Assembly: GCF_923081025.1 (NCBI RefSeq)
Contig: NZ_CAKLPZ010000001.1
Span: 1,612,001 to 1,676,000 of the forward strand
Length of the DNA: 64,000 nucleotides
DNA from: Neolewinella maritima
GTDB taxonomy: Bacteria; Bacteroidota; Bacteroidia; Chitinophagales; Saprospiraceae
Direction: 5' to 3'
The position numbers were made by a program, and so were the translations under genes. The notes under the pieces were generated by a model that searched no databases, had not been told where the DNA came from, and was given only the letters and a program-made list of their open reading frames with translations. Below, in pieces: positions 35,550-43,799 of this stretch (position 1 is the stretch's first letter; every line of letters starts with the position of its first letter).

Positions 35550-36566
35550 ATGAATCAACTCAGTCCCGCAGCGTATTTCACCCAACAGGACCAGTACACC
35601 CTACTTGATGTGCGCAGTCCTGCGGAGTACCAGCAGGGACACATCGACGGGGCCGTAAGCCTACCGCTATTCGATGATACGGAGCGGGCAGAGGTGGGCA
35701 CCCTATACAAGCGGACGAGCCCCGACGCGGCCCTACTGCGCGGACTCGAGTTGGTAGGCAACAAGATGCGGCCACTAGTGGAACAAGCCAGAACCGCCGC
35801 CCCGTCCAACCGCGTAGTGGTGCAGTGCTGGCGCGGCGGTCAGCGTAGTGCCAGCGTCGGCTGGCTATTAGAGCAGGCGGGATTTCAGGTCAGTCAGCTG
35901 TCTGGCGGCTACAAAGCATACCGGGCCTACGCGCGGCAGTATCTGGCCGAGAGTCCGCACGAGCTGCGGGTGCTGAGCGGTCCGACCGGTTCCGGCAAAA
36001 CCTGGGTGCTGCTTGCCCTGCGGGAGCTAGGCGCTTCGGTCGTGGATCTGGAGGGGCTGGCTAATCACAAGGGGTCCTCCTTCGGATCACTCGGCGAAGA
36101 TCCGCAACCCAGTTCCGAAGCCTTCGAGAACATGCTGTTCGCCGCGCTGCACGTACTGCCTACCGATCGTCCGGTGTGGGTCGAAGACGAGAGCCGGCTC
36201 ATCGGACGGGTATGCCAACCCGATGCGTTCTACGACCGGCTAGTGACGGCACCCGCCGTAGAGCTCCGGCAGCCGCTAGACTGGCGGGTTGATAATCTCG
36301 TGCGCGACTACGCTGGCTATCCCCCCGAAGGACTAGCTGCAGCCTTCACGCGGCTACGGAAGAAACTCGGCGGACAGCACCTGCAACGTGCCCTGGAAGC
36401 GCTGGAGCAGCAGGACTTCGCCACCGCCTGCCGGATCGCGCTGGTCTACTACGATAAAGCCTACGCGCACTATGGCGAACGCAAGGAAAACAAACCGGTG
36501 CGTACCGTAGAGGCTACCTCTCCCCATGCTACCGATATCGCCCGTCAACTGTTAGTTGATGCGTAG
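35550..36566 (+). CDS. mnmH: tRNA 2-selenouridine synthase MnmH
   Basis: A 338-residue enzyme that replaces sulfur in 2-thiouridine at the tRNA wobble base by selenium, through a geranylated intermediate. The N-terminal rhodanese domain has DVRSPAEYQQGHIDGAVSLPL and catalytic Cys93 in VVQCWRGGQRS. The C-terminal half has a P-loop, GPTGSGKT (144-151), and VVDLEGLANHKGSSFGSLGE, a MnmH signature. It needs selenophosphate from SelD; selD is not in this window. It overlaps the next gene by eight bases. Confidence 0.95.
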   Translation: MNQLSPAAYFTQQDQYTLLDVRSPAEYQQGHIDGAVSLPLFDDTERAEVGTLYKRTSPDAALLRGLELVGNKMRPLVEQARTAAPSNRVVVQCWRGGQRSASVGWLLEQAGFQVSQLSGGYKAYRAYARQYLAESPHELRVLSGPTGSGKTWVLLALRELGASVVDLEGLANHKGSSFGSLGEDPQPSSEAFENMLFAALHVLPTDRPVWVEDESRLIGRVCQPDAFYDRLVTAPAVELRQPLDWRVDNLVRDYAGYPPEGLAAAFTRLRKKLGGQHLQRALEALEQQDFATACRIALVYYDKAYAHYGERKENKPVRTVEATSPHATDIARQLLVDA

Positions 36567-37053
36567 GCTGATCCATCACGTGGAACGGCTCGTAGCGTAC
36601 CTGGGTACCGCCGCCGGCTACCTCAACCTGGTGCTGATCGTATTGGTGGTAGTGGATGTCTTCCTCCGCTGGACATTTTCCCTTACCGCCGCCTGGGTGA
36701 TCGAACTGGAATGGCACCTCTTCGCACTCGTTTTCTTGCTGGGAATACCGTATGCGCTGCAGCAGGATCGTCACGTACGGGTAGACCTGTTCTACGAGCG
36801 CTTCCGGCCCCGGGACAAGCGCACGGTAAACGTGATCGGTACCCTCCTTTTCCTGCTACCCTGGGCCGCCGTACTGTTCATCACCAGCTCGCAGTACGCC
36901 GCCGAGGCCTGGCGGGCGGGGGAGGGGAGTCCTAATCCGAACGGCATCCCCTACTTCTTTCCCATCAAGGCGGTCGTGCCACTCGCCGCGGCCCTGTTGT
37001 TTGTACAGGGACTTGCGCAGTTGTGGAAGGAGCGCCAAGCCAGCGTCACGTGA
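36559..37053 (+). CDS. TRAP transporter small permease (DctQ-like)
   Basis: A 164-residue membrane protein with four helices: YLGTAAGYLNLVLIVLVVVDVFLRW, ELEWHLFALVFLLGIPYAL, VIGTLLFLLPWAAVLFI and VVPLAAALLFVQGLAQL. ELEWHLF and RHVRVDLFYERF are family marks. It is the small membrane subunit of a TRAP carrier for organic acids. I use the ATG at 36559, inside the end of mnmH, rather than the TTG one codon before. It couples to the large permease by GTGA. No DctP gene is adjacent. Confidence 0.92.
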   Translation: MRRLIHHVERLVAYLGTAAGYLNLVLIVLVVVDVFLRWTFSLTAAWVIELEWHLFALVFLLGIPYALQQDRHVRVDLFYERFRPRDKRTVNVIGTLLFLLPWAAVLFITSSQYAAEAWRAGEGSPNPNGIPYFFPIKAVVPLAAALLFVQGLAQLWKERQASVT

Positions 37054-38345
37054 GCCTAGCAGTTATAGCGCTCATCCTGTTCGTCAGCATCTTTTTACTG
37101 GTGCTGTACGGCTACCCCGTCGCCTTCACACTGGGCGGACTGAGCCTGCTCTACGCATTCTGTTTCCTGGACATCAATGTCCTTACGCTACTCCCCAACC
37201 GGGTGATGGGTGTGATGGATAATGCGGTGCTGCTGGCTGTCCCCCTCTTCGTCTTCATGGGCATCATGCTGGAGAAAAGCGGTCTTGCCGAGCGTATGCT
37301 CAATAGTATGGCCAGTCTGTTCGGATCGGTCCGGGGTGGTATGGCGGTCTCGGTCGTAGTGGTGGGTGCGCTGCTGGCCGCATCGACGGGTATTGTCGGA
37401 GCTACGGTAATCACGATGGGACTGATCAGCCTGCCCCCCATGTTGCGCCGGGGTTACCCGCCCGCTCTAGCTACGGGAGTGATTGCGGCCTCCGGTACGC
37501 TGGGGCAGATCATTCCCCCGTCGGTAGTACTGGTTCTGCTCGGCAGCGTGCTGCAGGTCAGTGTCGGTGGACTCTTCCGTGCGGCCCTCTATCCGAGCCT
37601 CTTGCTGGTAGGCGCATACATCGTCTACATTCTAGTCCTGGGTGTACTACAACCTAGTAAATTTCCTCCAGCGGATAAAGAGCTCATATGGAACCGGGCA
37701 CTGATGGTCAGCGTATTGCAGAGTTTATTTCTGCCCCTTTTGCTGATCGTCGCAGTACTAGGTAGTATCCTGGCCGGCGTTGCCTCACCGACGGAAGCTG
37801 CGGGGGTCGGGGCCGCCGGTGCGGTGCTATTGACCTGGATGCAGGGCCGGTTAAGCTGGTTGGTGACCCGCGAGGTGTGTCGGGATACGACGCACTTGAC
37901 AAGTATGGTCTTTATGATTCTCCTGGGGGCTACGACCTTCTCCCTGGTATTTCGGGAGTTGGGGGGTGACCGTTTCCTGGTCAGCCTGATCGAGCGTAGT
38001 GACCTGCCGGAATATCAGTTCCTGGCCCTCGTGATGGTCGTCGTGTTTGTGGCAGGCTTCTTTATCGACTTCATCGAGATCGTCTTCATCATCGTACCGG
38101 TCGTGACGCCGGTTTTCGTAGCCTACGGGACGGACCTGATCTGGTTGGGTATTTTGCTGGGAATCAACTTACAAACCAGCTTCCTCTCCCCACCGTTCGG
38201 CTTTGCACTCTTCTATCTGAAGGGGGTGGCTCCGCCGGAGGTGACTACCGGTCACCTGTACCGGGGTATCGTGCCCTTCCTGATTATCCAAGTGCTGCTC
38301 CTAATCGTGGTGGTGTTTTTCCCACACTGGCTCGGAATAGTTTAA
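37050..38345 (+). CDS. TRAP transporter large permease (DctM-like)
   Basis: A 431-residue ion-coupled permease. About twelve helices; VPLFVFMGIMLEKSGLAERML, ALLAASTGIVGATVITMGLISLP, ASGTLGQIIPPSVVLVLLG and GVASPTEAAGVGAAGAVLL are DctM hallmarks, as is the LQTSFLSPPFGFALFYLKGVAP segment. The start is taken as GTG at 37050, overlapping the small-permease TGA (GTGA), which gives a normal DctM N-terminus; a TTG at 37023 is less likely. The solute-binding protein that fixes substrate is absent from the window, so the substrate is unknown. Confidence 0.93.
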   Translation: MSLAVIALILFVSIFLLVLYGYPVAFTLGGLSLLYAFCFLDINVLTLLPNRVMGVMDNAVLLAVPLFVFMGIMLEKSGLAERMLNSMASLFGSVRGGMAVSVVVVGALLAASTGIVGATVITMGLISLPPMLRRGYPPALATGVIAASGTLGQIIPPSVVLVLLGSVLQVSVGGLFRAALYPSLLLVGAYIVYILVLGVLQPSKFPPADKELIWNRALMVSVLQSLFLPLLLIVAVLGSILAGVASPTEAAGVGAAGAVLLTWMQGRLSWLVTREVCRDTTHLTSMVFMILLGATTFSLVFRELGGDRFLVSLIERSDLPEYQFLALVMVVVFVAGFFIDFIEIVFIIVPVVTPVFVAYGTDLIWLGILLGINLQTSFLSPPFGFALFYLKGVAPPEVTTGHLYRGIVPFLIIQVLLLIVVVFFPHWLGIV

Positions 38346-38361
38346 TGTCGGCGGTCACGGT

Positions 38362-39729
38362 CTAGGTGATCGGTTCGATGGCGTTCTTGGGTACGGCGAA
38401 ATCGACCACTACGTCGTTGTCATCTACAATCAGACAGAGTAGTCCGGCCAGGAAGAAGGACACGGCGCCGATCACCAGCGCGTAGATGGATACGTTGCCG
38501 AAAAAGGTGCGCAGAATGAAGCCCAGGATGCCCGCCGCTACGATCTGCGGAATGACGATGAAGAAGTTGAACACCCCCATGTAGTAGCCCATCTTATTGG
38601 CCGGAAGTATACTGGAGATGATGGCGTAGGGCATGGAGAGAATGCTAGCCCAGGCAATACCCACGCCAACCATACTGATCAACAACAGATTAGCGTCGCT
38701 GATGAAGAGTACGGAGAGCAGCCCCAGACCACCACAGAACAGCGCTAGCAGATGGGTGATCCGGCGACTTATACGCTTGGCTACTACCGGCAGTACAAAG
38801 GCCACCAGGGCCGCTATTCCGTTGTAAACGGCAAAGCACACGCCCACCCAGTCGGCCCCCTCATTGTATACTGCAGAGGTGGTGTCGGTAGTACCGTACA
38901 CATAGCTGGTCACCGCGGAGGTCATATAGATCCACATGGCGAACAGCGCAAACCAGCTAAAGAACTGTACGGCGGACAGCTGCACCATCGTCTTCGGCAT
39001 GTGAAAGATACCCAGGAAGGATTCCTTGATGCCGTCGAAAATGCCTACCGCAGCGTTTTCCTCCCGCAGCTTGGTAAGATCGTCAGGCGGGTACTCCTGG
39101 GTATTGAACACCGTCCACATGACGGCCAGGAAGTAGGCCACGCCACCCAGGTAGAAAGATAGCCGTACGGCGTCCGGGATAGCACCGTCCGGTGCGGTGT
39201 TCTCGACGCCCAGCCAGTTGGTGAGTATCCAGGGGAGGGCCGAGGCGATCACCGCTCCGGTGCCGATGAAGAAGCTCTGCATGGCGAATCCACTGGTCCG
39301 CTGCTCATTCGGTAGCATATCGCCAACGAAAGCCCGGAAGGGTTCCATACTGATGTTGATGGACGCATCGAGTAGCCAGAGCATGATCACGGCCATCCAG
39401 AGGGCCGTGGAGTTGGGCATGAGGAACAAGGCAACCGTAGCCAGTAGAGCGCCTACGGCAAAGAAGGGTCGCCGGCGGCCCCAACGCTCGCTCCAGGTAC
39501 GGTCGCTGTAGTAGCCGATGATGGGCTGTACGAGTAGGCCGGTCACGGGGGCGGCCAGCCAGAGGATGGGTAGCTCGTCCTGCGAAGCCCCCAGTGTTTC
39601 GAAGATGCGGCTGACGTTGGCGTTCTGTAGCGCGAAGCCAAACTGAATCCCCAAGAAGCCAAAACTCATGTTCCAAATTTGCCAGAAGCTGAGCCTGGGC
39701 TTGGTTGAACCGATCGATACCTGTGACAT
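38362..39729 (-). CDS. MFS transporter (sugar/SLC45-like)
   Basis: A 455-residue twelve-helix carrier. FWQIWNMSFGFLGIQFGFALQNANVSRIFETLGA and PIIGYYSDRTWSERWGRRRPFFAVGA match the sucrose/maltose (SLC45-like) MFS group common in Bacteroidota; the RRRPF loop is the conserved A-like motif. I use the ATG at 39729 because a -7-like box lies directly before it; the ORF's longer start adds 16 residues without support. Expected substrate is a disaccharide or similar sugar, by family only. It is convergent with the TRAP permease and divergent from the aminotransferase. Confidence 0.87.
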   Translation of the reverse strand: MSQVSIGSTKPRLSFWQIWNMSFGFLGIQFGFALQNANVSRIFETLGASQDELPILWLAAPVTGLLVQPIIGYYSDRTWSERWGRRRPFFAVGALLATVALFLMPNSTALWMAVIMLWLLDASINISMEPFRAFVGDMLPNEQRTSGFAMQSFFIGTGAVIASALPWILTNWLGVENTAPDGAIPDAVRLSFYLGGVAYFLAVMWTVFNTQEYPPDDLTKLREENAAVGIFDGIKESFLGIFHMPKTMVQLSAVQFFSWFALFAMWIYMTSAVTSYVYGTTDTTSAVYNEGADWVGVCFAVYNGIAALVAFVLPVVAKRISRRITHLLALFCGGLGLLSVLFISDANLLLISMVGVGIAWASILSMPYAIISSILPANKMGYYMGVFNFFIVIPQIVAAGILGFILRTFFGNVSIYALVIGAVSFFLAGLLCLIVDDNDVVVDFAVPKNAIEPIT

Positions 39730-39734
39730 GACGG

Positions 39735-39742
39735 CCAATATA
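39735..39742 (-). promoter_or_regulatory. Possible -7 box for MFS gene, near-leaderless
   Basis: Minus-strand TATATTGG, one mismatch from TAnnTTTG, five bases before the MFS ATG, as at rimK and the DUF2059 gene. Confidence 0.35.
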
Positions 39743-39818
39743 GCTTTAGCGACTCCACATCGGTAAAATCTTTGCACCTGCGGCCGCGGCAGACCTAACT
39801 ATCGATGAGTGGCTATCG

Positions 39819-39826
39819 TATCTTGG
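39819..39826 (+). promoter_or_regulatory. Possible -7 box for aminotransferase gene
   Basis: TATCTTGG, one mismatch from TAnnTTTG, ends 20 bases before ATG 39847. It lies downstream of the alternative ATG at 39805 and so favours 39847. Confidence 0.35.
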
Positions 39827-39846
39827 CCCGCGAAATCAACCCACCT

Positions 39847-41052
39847 ATGGCTACCACGACCTCCCTGCTTTCCGATCGCGTACTACAAATGGAAGAATCC
39901 GCTACGCTGCGCATGGCCCAGCTGGGCCGGGAGGTGAAGGCTAAGGGCCATGACGTGATCAGCCTGAGCCTGGGTGAACCAGACTTTGATACCCCCGAGC
40001 ACATCAAGCAGGCGGCTAAGGAAGCCCTCGATCTGGGCCTGACCAAGTACACCCCCGTACCGGGTACCGCGGACTTGAAGAAGGCCGTATCGGACAAGTT
40101 TAAGCGCGAGAACGGACTGGACTATGCCCCAGGACAGATCGTGGTAAGTACCGGGGCTAAGCAGAGTATCGCGAACGTCTGCTATGCGCTACTGAACCCT
40201 GGAGATGAGGTCATTATTCTGGCGCCGTTCTGGGTCAGCTACTCCGCTATGGTGGAGGTGGCCGGGGGCAAGCCCGTCATCGTAGGTGCGGGCATCGAGG
40301 ATGACTTCAAGGTGAGTCCTGCCGACATTGCAGCAGCCATCACGGACCGCACCAAATTCATCCTGTTCTCCTCACCCTGTAATCCTACGGGATCGGTCTA
40401 TACCTCCGAAGAGCTCGGCGCCATCGCCCGGATGCTGGCCGACTACCCCGACCTGTACGTGGTGGCCGACGAAATCTACGAGCACATCAACTTCACGGGT
40501 GCGCACGCCAGTATCGGTACGTTTCCGGAAGTGAAGGACCGGACCATCACCGTGAATGGATTCTCAAAGGGCTTTGCGATGACCGGTTGGCGCCTGGGCT
40601 ATCTGGGTGCACCCCAGGAGGTCGCCAGCGCCTGCAGCAAGCTGCAGGGACAGAGCACCAGCGGAGCGAATAGTATCGCGCAGTACGCCGGTGCGCACGC
40701 GCTTAATAGCGACCTAGGGCCCACCAAGGCAATGAAGGAAGCCTTTGCCCGGCGTCGGGAACTGATTATCGAGGGATTGGAGCAAATCGAGGGACTTAAA
40801 GTGAACCGACCACAGGGCGCCTTCTACATTTTCCCGGACGTCAGCGCCTTTTTCGGAAAGTCTAGCGGCGAGTACACGATCAACAATGCCGATGACCTGG
40901 CTGAGTACTTGCTGATGAACGCCCACGTGGCCACCGTGACTGGAGACGCCTTCGGTGCACCGAGCTGTCTGCGGATCAGCTACGCAGCTAGCGAGGAGCA
41001 ATTAAAGCAGGCCGTACAACGGATCGGAGAGGCCCTACGGTCGCTCAACTAG
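39847..41052 (+). CDS. PLP-dependent class I aminotransferase (aspartate aminotransferase-like)
   Basis: A 401-residue fold-type I enzyme. The PLP lysine is Lys241 in NGFSKGFAMTGWRLGY. SLSLGEPDFDTPEHI, STGAKQSIANVCYALLNPGDEVI, FSSPCNPTGSVYTSEEL and VVADEIYEHINF are the Aspartate aminotransferase I-gamma-type motifs, and LRISYAASEEQL holds the carboxylate-binding Arg. It transfers amino groups between aspartate (or a similar amino acid) and 2-oxoglutarate. The four-base CTAG at its end is shared with the stop of the convergent ggt gene. Confidence 0.93.
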   Translation: MATTTSLLSDRVLQMEESATLRMAQLGREVKAKGHDVISLSLGEPDFDTPEHIKQAAKEALDLGLTKYTPVPGTADLKKAVSDKFKRENGLDYAPGQIVVSTGAKQSIANVCYALLNPGDEVIILAPFWVSYSAMVEVAGGKPVIVGAGIEDDFKVSPADIAAAITDRTKFILFSSPCNPTGSVYTSEELGAIARMLADYPDLYVVADEIYEHINFTGAHASIGTFPEVKDRTITVNGFSKGFAMTGWRLGYLGAPQEVASACSKLQGQSTSGANSIAQYAGAHALNSDLGPTKAMKEAFARRRELIIEGLEQIEGLKVNRPQGAFYIFPDVSAFFGKSSGEYTINNADDLAEYLLMNAHVATVTGDAFGAPSCLRISYAASEEQLKQAVQRIGEALRSLN

Positions 41053-42734
41053 TAGCCGGCTACATCATCGTCCGCATTGCGGGGATCGGCTGCGGCCTGG
41101 AGCCGGCCGTCGGGTAACACCAGGATGGCTTTAATCACTGCCATCGACTCTACCTCACGAAATTGGTAGCCGAGGGCGGTCAGGCTGTCTATGGTACCGC
41201 CGGTCAGTGCCGCGGACTCGTACAGAATTTGATCGGGTAGCCACTGGTGGTGAAAGCGGGGTGCTCCGACGGCCTCGGGCAGGTCCATGCCGAATTCCAC
41301 GACGTTGAGAAAGGTCTGTAGTACGGCGGTGATGATGGTAGATCCACCCGGTGCGCCGAGGACCATAAAGAGCTCACCCTCCCGCTCTACGATAGTGGGG
41401 GTCATGCTGGAGAGCATCCGTTTACCGGGCTGTATGGCGTTGGCTTCCTTACCGACCAGGCCGAACATGTTGGGCACGCCGGGCTTGGCGCTAAAGTCGT
41501 CCATTTCGTTGTTGAGAAAAAAGCCGGCTCCGTCTACCATGACCTTGCTGCCGAAGTTGCCATTCAGCGTGGTGGTGATGCTGACGGCATTACCGAGGCT
41601 GTCTACGATACTGATGTGGGTGGTCTCGAAGGTCTCCTTCATGGGCATCAGGCCGGCTACGATGGCGGTGCTGGTGCCGGCAGTATCGCTGCGGTAGTCG
41701 GCCATGCGGTCACGCAGGTAGGCATCGTCGAGCAGGCTGTCGACGGGCACGGGGTAGAAGTCACTATCGCCCAGGTACTCCGCCCGGTCGGCGTAGGCGC
41801 GCCGCATGGCTTCCACGGTAAGCTGCGTGGCGCGGGGGCTCTGAAAGCCGTACTCCGCCAGGGGATAGTCTTCGAGCATCTCGGTCATCTGCGCCAGTGC
41901 AACGCCGCCGCTGCTGCTGGGGGGCATGGAGATGATGGTGTAATCCTTGTACTCTTTTTTGATGGGGGCTTTCCATTTGGGCTGGTAGGCTGCCAGGTCT
42001 TCTACGGTAATAAGTCCGCCGCCGCTGCGCATCTCGGCGGCGATGAGAGCAGCTGTTTCACCCCGGTAGAAGCCGTCGCGTCCGTCCGTTTGGATACGGA
42101 CCAGAGTGGCCCCCAGCTCCGGTTGCTGCACCTGCGACCCCGGCACTACGGTAGTGTCGGAAAACGGGGTAGTGGTATTCTGGGCGGCGAAGTCGGCGTG
42201 GTAGCGTTTGATGCGGTCTACTTCCGAGGCGCTGAGGTGGTAGCCGCCTACGGCCAGGTCGATGGCGGGCTGGACCAGGACATCCCAGGGCAGACTGCCG
42301 AGGCGCTCGTGCATACTGGCGATGCCGGCTACGGTGCCCGGTACGCCAACGGCAAGATGCCCGAGGGTACTGAGGCCATCCGCTACGTTGCCGGCGGAGT
42401 CTAGGTACATGTCGCGACTGGCGGCTGCGGGGGCAGTCTCGCGATAGTCCAGCGTGATGGCCTCGCCGGATGCCGGGCGGTAGACCAGGAATCCACCCCC
42501 GCCGATATTGCCGGCACGGGGATAAACGACTGCCATAGCGAAATGGACGGCGACGGCTGCGTCGATGGCGTTGCCACCCTGTCGTAGGATGTCGAGGCCA
42601 ACTTCAGTGGCCAGGGGGTGGGGGCCGACCACCGCGGCGTGATCGAATACCTCTGCTTTTTGGGCCTCGTAATCTATCCGGGGCTTGTCCCGACAAGCAA
42701 ATAACAGGACAAGGAGCAGGGGTAGGTACTTCAT
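41049..42734 (-). CDS. ggt: Gamma-glutamyltransferase (lipoprotein)
   Basis: A 561-residue Ntn hydrolase that cuts glutathione and other gamma-glutamyl compounds in the envelope. Signal MKYLPLLLVLLFAC puts the lipidated Cys at 14. GGNAIDAAVAVHFAMAVVYPRAGNIGGGGF is the family segment of the large subunit. Self-cleavage would occur before the Thr in NAVSITTTLNGNFGS, giving large and small subunits; LSSMTPTIV and GAPGGSTIITAVLQ follow. It is single on its strand. Its stop overlaps the aminotransferase stop. Confidence 0.94.
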   Translation of the reverse strand: MKYLPLLLVLLFACRDKPRIDYEAQKAEVFDHAAVVGPHPLATEVGLDILRQGGNAIDAAVAVHFAMAVVYPRAGNIGGGGFLVYRPASGEAITLDYRETAPAAASRDMYLDSAGNVADGLSTLGHLAVGVPGTVAGIASMHERLGSLPWDVLVQPAIDLAVGGYHLSASEVDRIKRYHADFAAQNTTTPFSDTTVVPGSQVQQPELGATLVRIQTDGRDGFYRGETAALIAAEMRSGGGLITVEDLAAYQPKWKAPIKKEYKDYTIISMPPSSSGGVALAQMTEMLEDYPLAEYGFQSPRATQLTVEAMRRAYADRAEYLGDSDFYPVPVDSLLDDAYLRDRMADYRSDTAGTSTAIVAGLMPMKETFETTHISIVDSLGNAVSITTTLNGNFGSKVMVDGAGFFLNNEMDDFSAKPGVPNMFGLVGKEANAIQPGKRMLSSMTPTIVEREGELFMVLGAPGGSTIITAVLQTFLNVVEFGMDLPEAVGAPRFHHQWLPDQILYESAALTGGTIDSLTALGYQFREVESMAVIKAILVLPDGRLQAAADPRNADDDVAGY

Positions 42735-42738
42735 GGTC

Positions 42739-42746
42739 TACATTTG
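42739..42746 (+). promoter_or_regulatory. -7 box TACATTTG for ctlX-like gene
   Basis: Perfect TAnnTTTG match just beyond the divergent ggt start, 41 bases before the ATG at 42788. No clear -33. Confidence 0.45.
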
Positions 42747-42787
42747 CGTGTAAAGTACAGCGCCGCCCGTCAGGGTAGCAAGCCCCT

Positions 42788-43720
42788 ATGGAGAAGCAAA
42801 CCACCCACCACCTACTCATGGTCCGCCCGGCTAATTTTGCCCGCGCCAGCGAGACCGTTGCCGACAATTCCTTTCAGGAGGTCGTAGCCAATGAAAGTTT
42901 TACGGCCATCGGCCAGCGCGCGGTAGCGGAGTTCGATCAATTCGTCGTTCTGCTACGGGAGGCGGGTGTGCAGGTGACCGTCATCGAGGATACCGTTAGT
43001 CCCGTAAAACCGGATGCCGTGTTCCCGAACAACTGGTTCAGTACCCATGCGGATGGCGTACTCGTGACCTATCCGACCTTCTGGCCGCAACGCCGCATGG
43101 AACGTCGCACGGACGTGATCGAGCAACTGGGGGAGCGGTGTACGATCAGCGATCATATCGATCTGTCGTCCTGGGAAGCGGAGGAGCGCTACCTGGAAAG
43201 CACGGGCTGCCTACTACTCGATCGTACAGCGCGCATAGCGTACGCCTGCATCTCCCAGCGCTGTAGTCCGGAGGCCGTCCATGCATGGTGTGAGCGCATG
43301 GACTACAAGCCCATCACCTTTCATGGCTATGACCAGCGGGGCGCGGTGATCTACCATACCAACGTAATGATGGCTCTGGGAACTACCCACGCCGTCATCT
43401 GCCTGGATGCCATTACGGATGCTGGAGAGAAGTCTAAGGTCACCGATAGTCTTGCACTATCCGGCAAGCGGATCGTGGGCTTGTCCCAGGACCAGATGGA
43501 CCAGTTCGCGGGCAACATGCTCGAAGTAGAGACCGCGCAGGGCCCGCTGTGGGTGATGTCTACCTCCGCGCACGCCGCACTCGATCAGGCCCAGCTTGAT
43601 GCCCTGCTGGAACCGCCCGGTACCCGCATCCTGCATAGCGACCTGGGTACCATCGAACGCTACGGTGGGGGGAGTGCCCGCTGCATGCTGGGGGAAATTT
43701 TCCTGCCCATGCAGCATTAA
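42788..43720 (+). CDS. ctlX: CtlX-like citrulline-utilisation hydrolase (amidinotransferase fold)
   Basis: A 310-residue protein of the arginine deiminase/amidinotransferase superfamily. LLMVRPANFARASETVADNSFQ, DTVSPVKPDAVFPNNWFSTHADGVLVTYP and STGCLLLDRTARIAYACISQRC are the CtlX family segments, with the conserved Asp of KPDAVFPNNW, the His in THAD and a C-terminal Cys in GGSARCMLGEIF completing the expected catalytic set. CtlX is associated with citrulline use in Bacteroidota; the reaction is known less well than for arginine deiminase. It fits the amino-acid breakdown theme of the neighbours. Confidence 0.9.
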   Translation: MEKQTTHHLLMVRPANFARASETVADNSFQEVVANESFTAIGQRAVAEFDQFVVLLREAGVQVTVIEDTVSPVKPDAVFPNNWFSTHADGVLVTYPTFWPQRRMERRTDVIEQLGERCTISDHIDLSSWEAEERYLESTGCLLLDRTARIAYACISQRCSPEAVHAWCERMDYKPITFHGYDQRGAVIYHTNVMMALGTTHAVICLDAITDAGEKSKVTDSLALSGKRIVGLSQDQMDQFAGNMLEVETAQGPLWVMSTSAHAALDQAQLDALLEPPGTRILHSDLGTIERYGGGSARCMLGEIFLPMQH

Positions 43721-43774
43721 CAAACCTTAATTCATCTTAACCCTACCGTAGTATCCGCGCGCAGGGTGCCGGCC

Positions 43775-43782
43775 TAAATTTG
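43775..43782 (+). promoter_or_regulatory. -7 box TAAATTTG for lipoprotein gene
   Basis: Perfect TAnnTTTG match 17 bases before the ATG at 43800, in a short AT-rich gap. No -33 TTG at normal spacing. Confidence 0.5.
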
Positions 43783-43799
43783 TCGTAAACGTATACGAC

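Noticed and set aside
37023-37049. Longer start (TTG) for the large TRAP permease
   Set aside because: The GTG at 37050 overlaps the preceding stop in the usual GTGA way and gives a normal DctM N-terminus.
41616-42404. 262-aa plus-strand frame
   Set aside because: Fully antisense to gamma-glutamyltransferase, with no start context and no domain.
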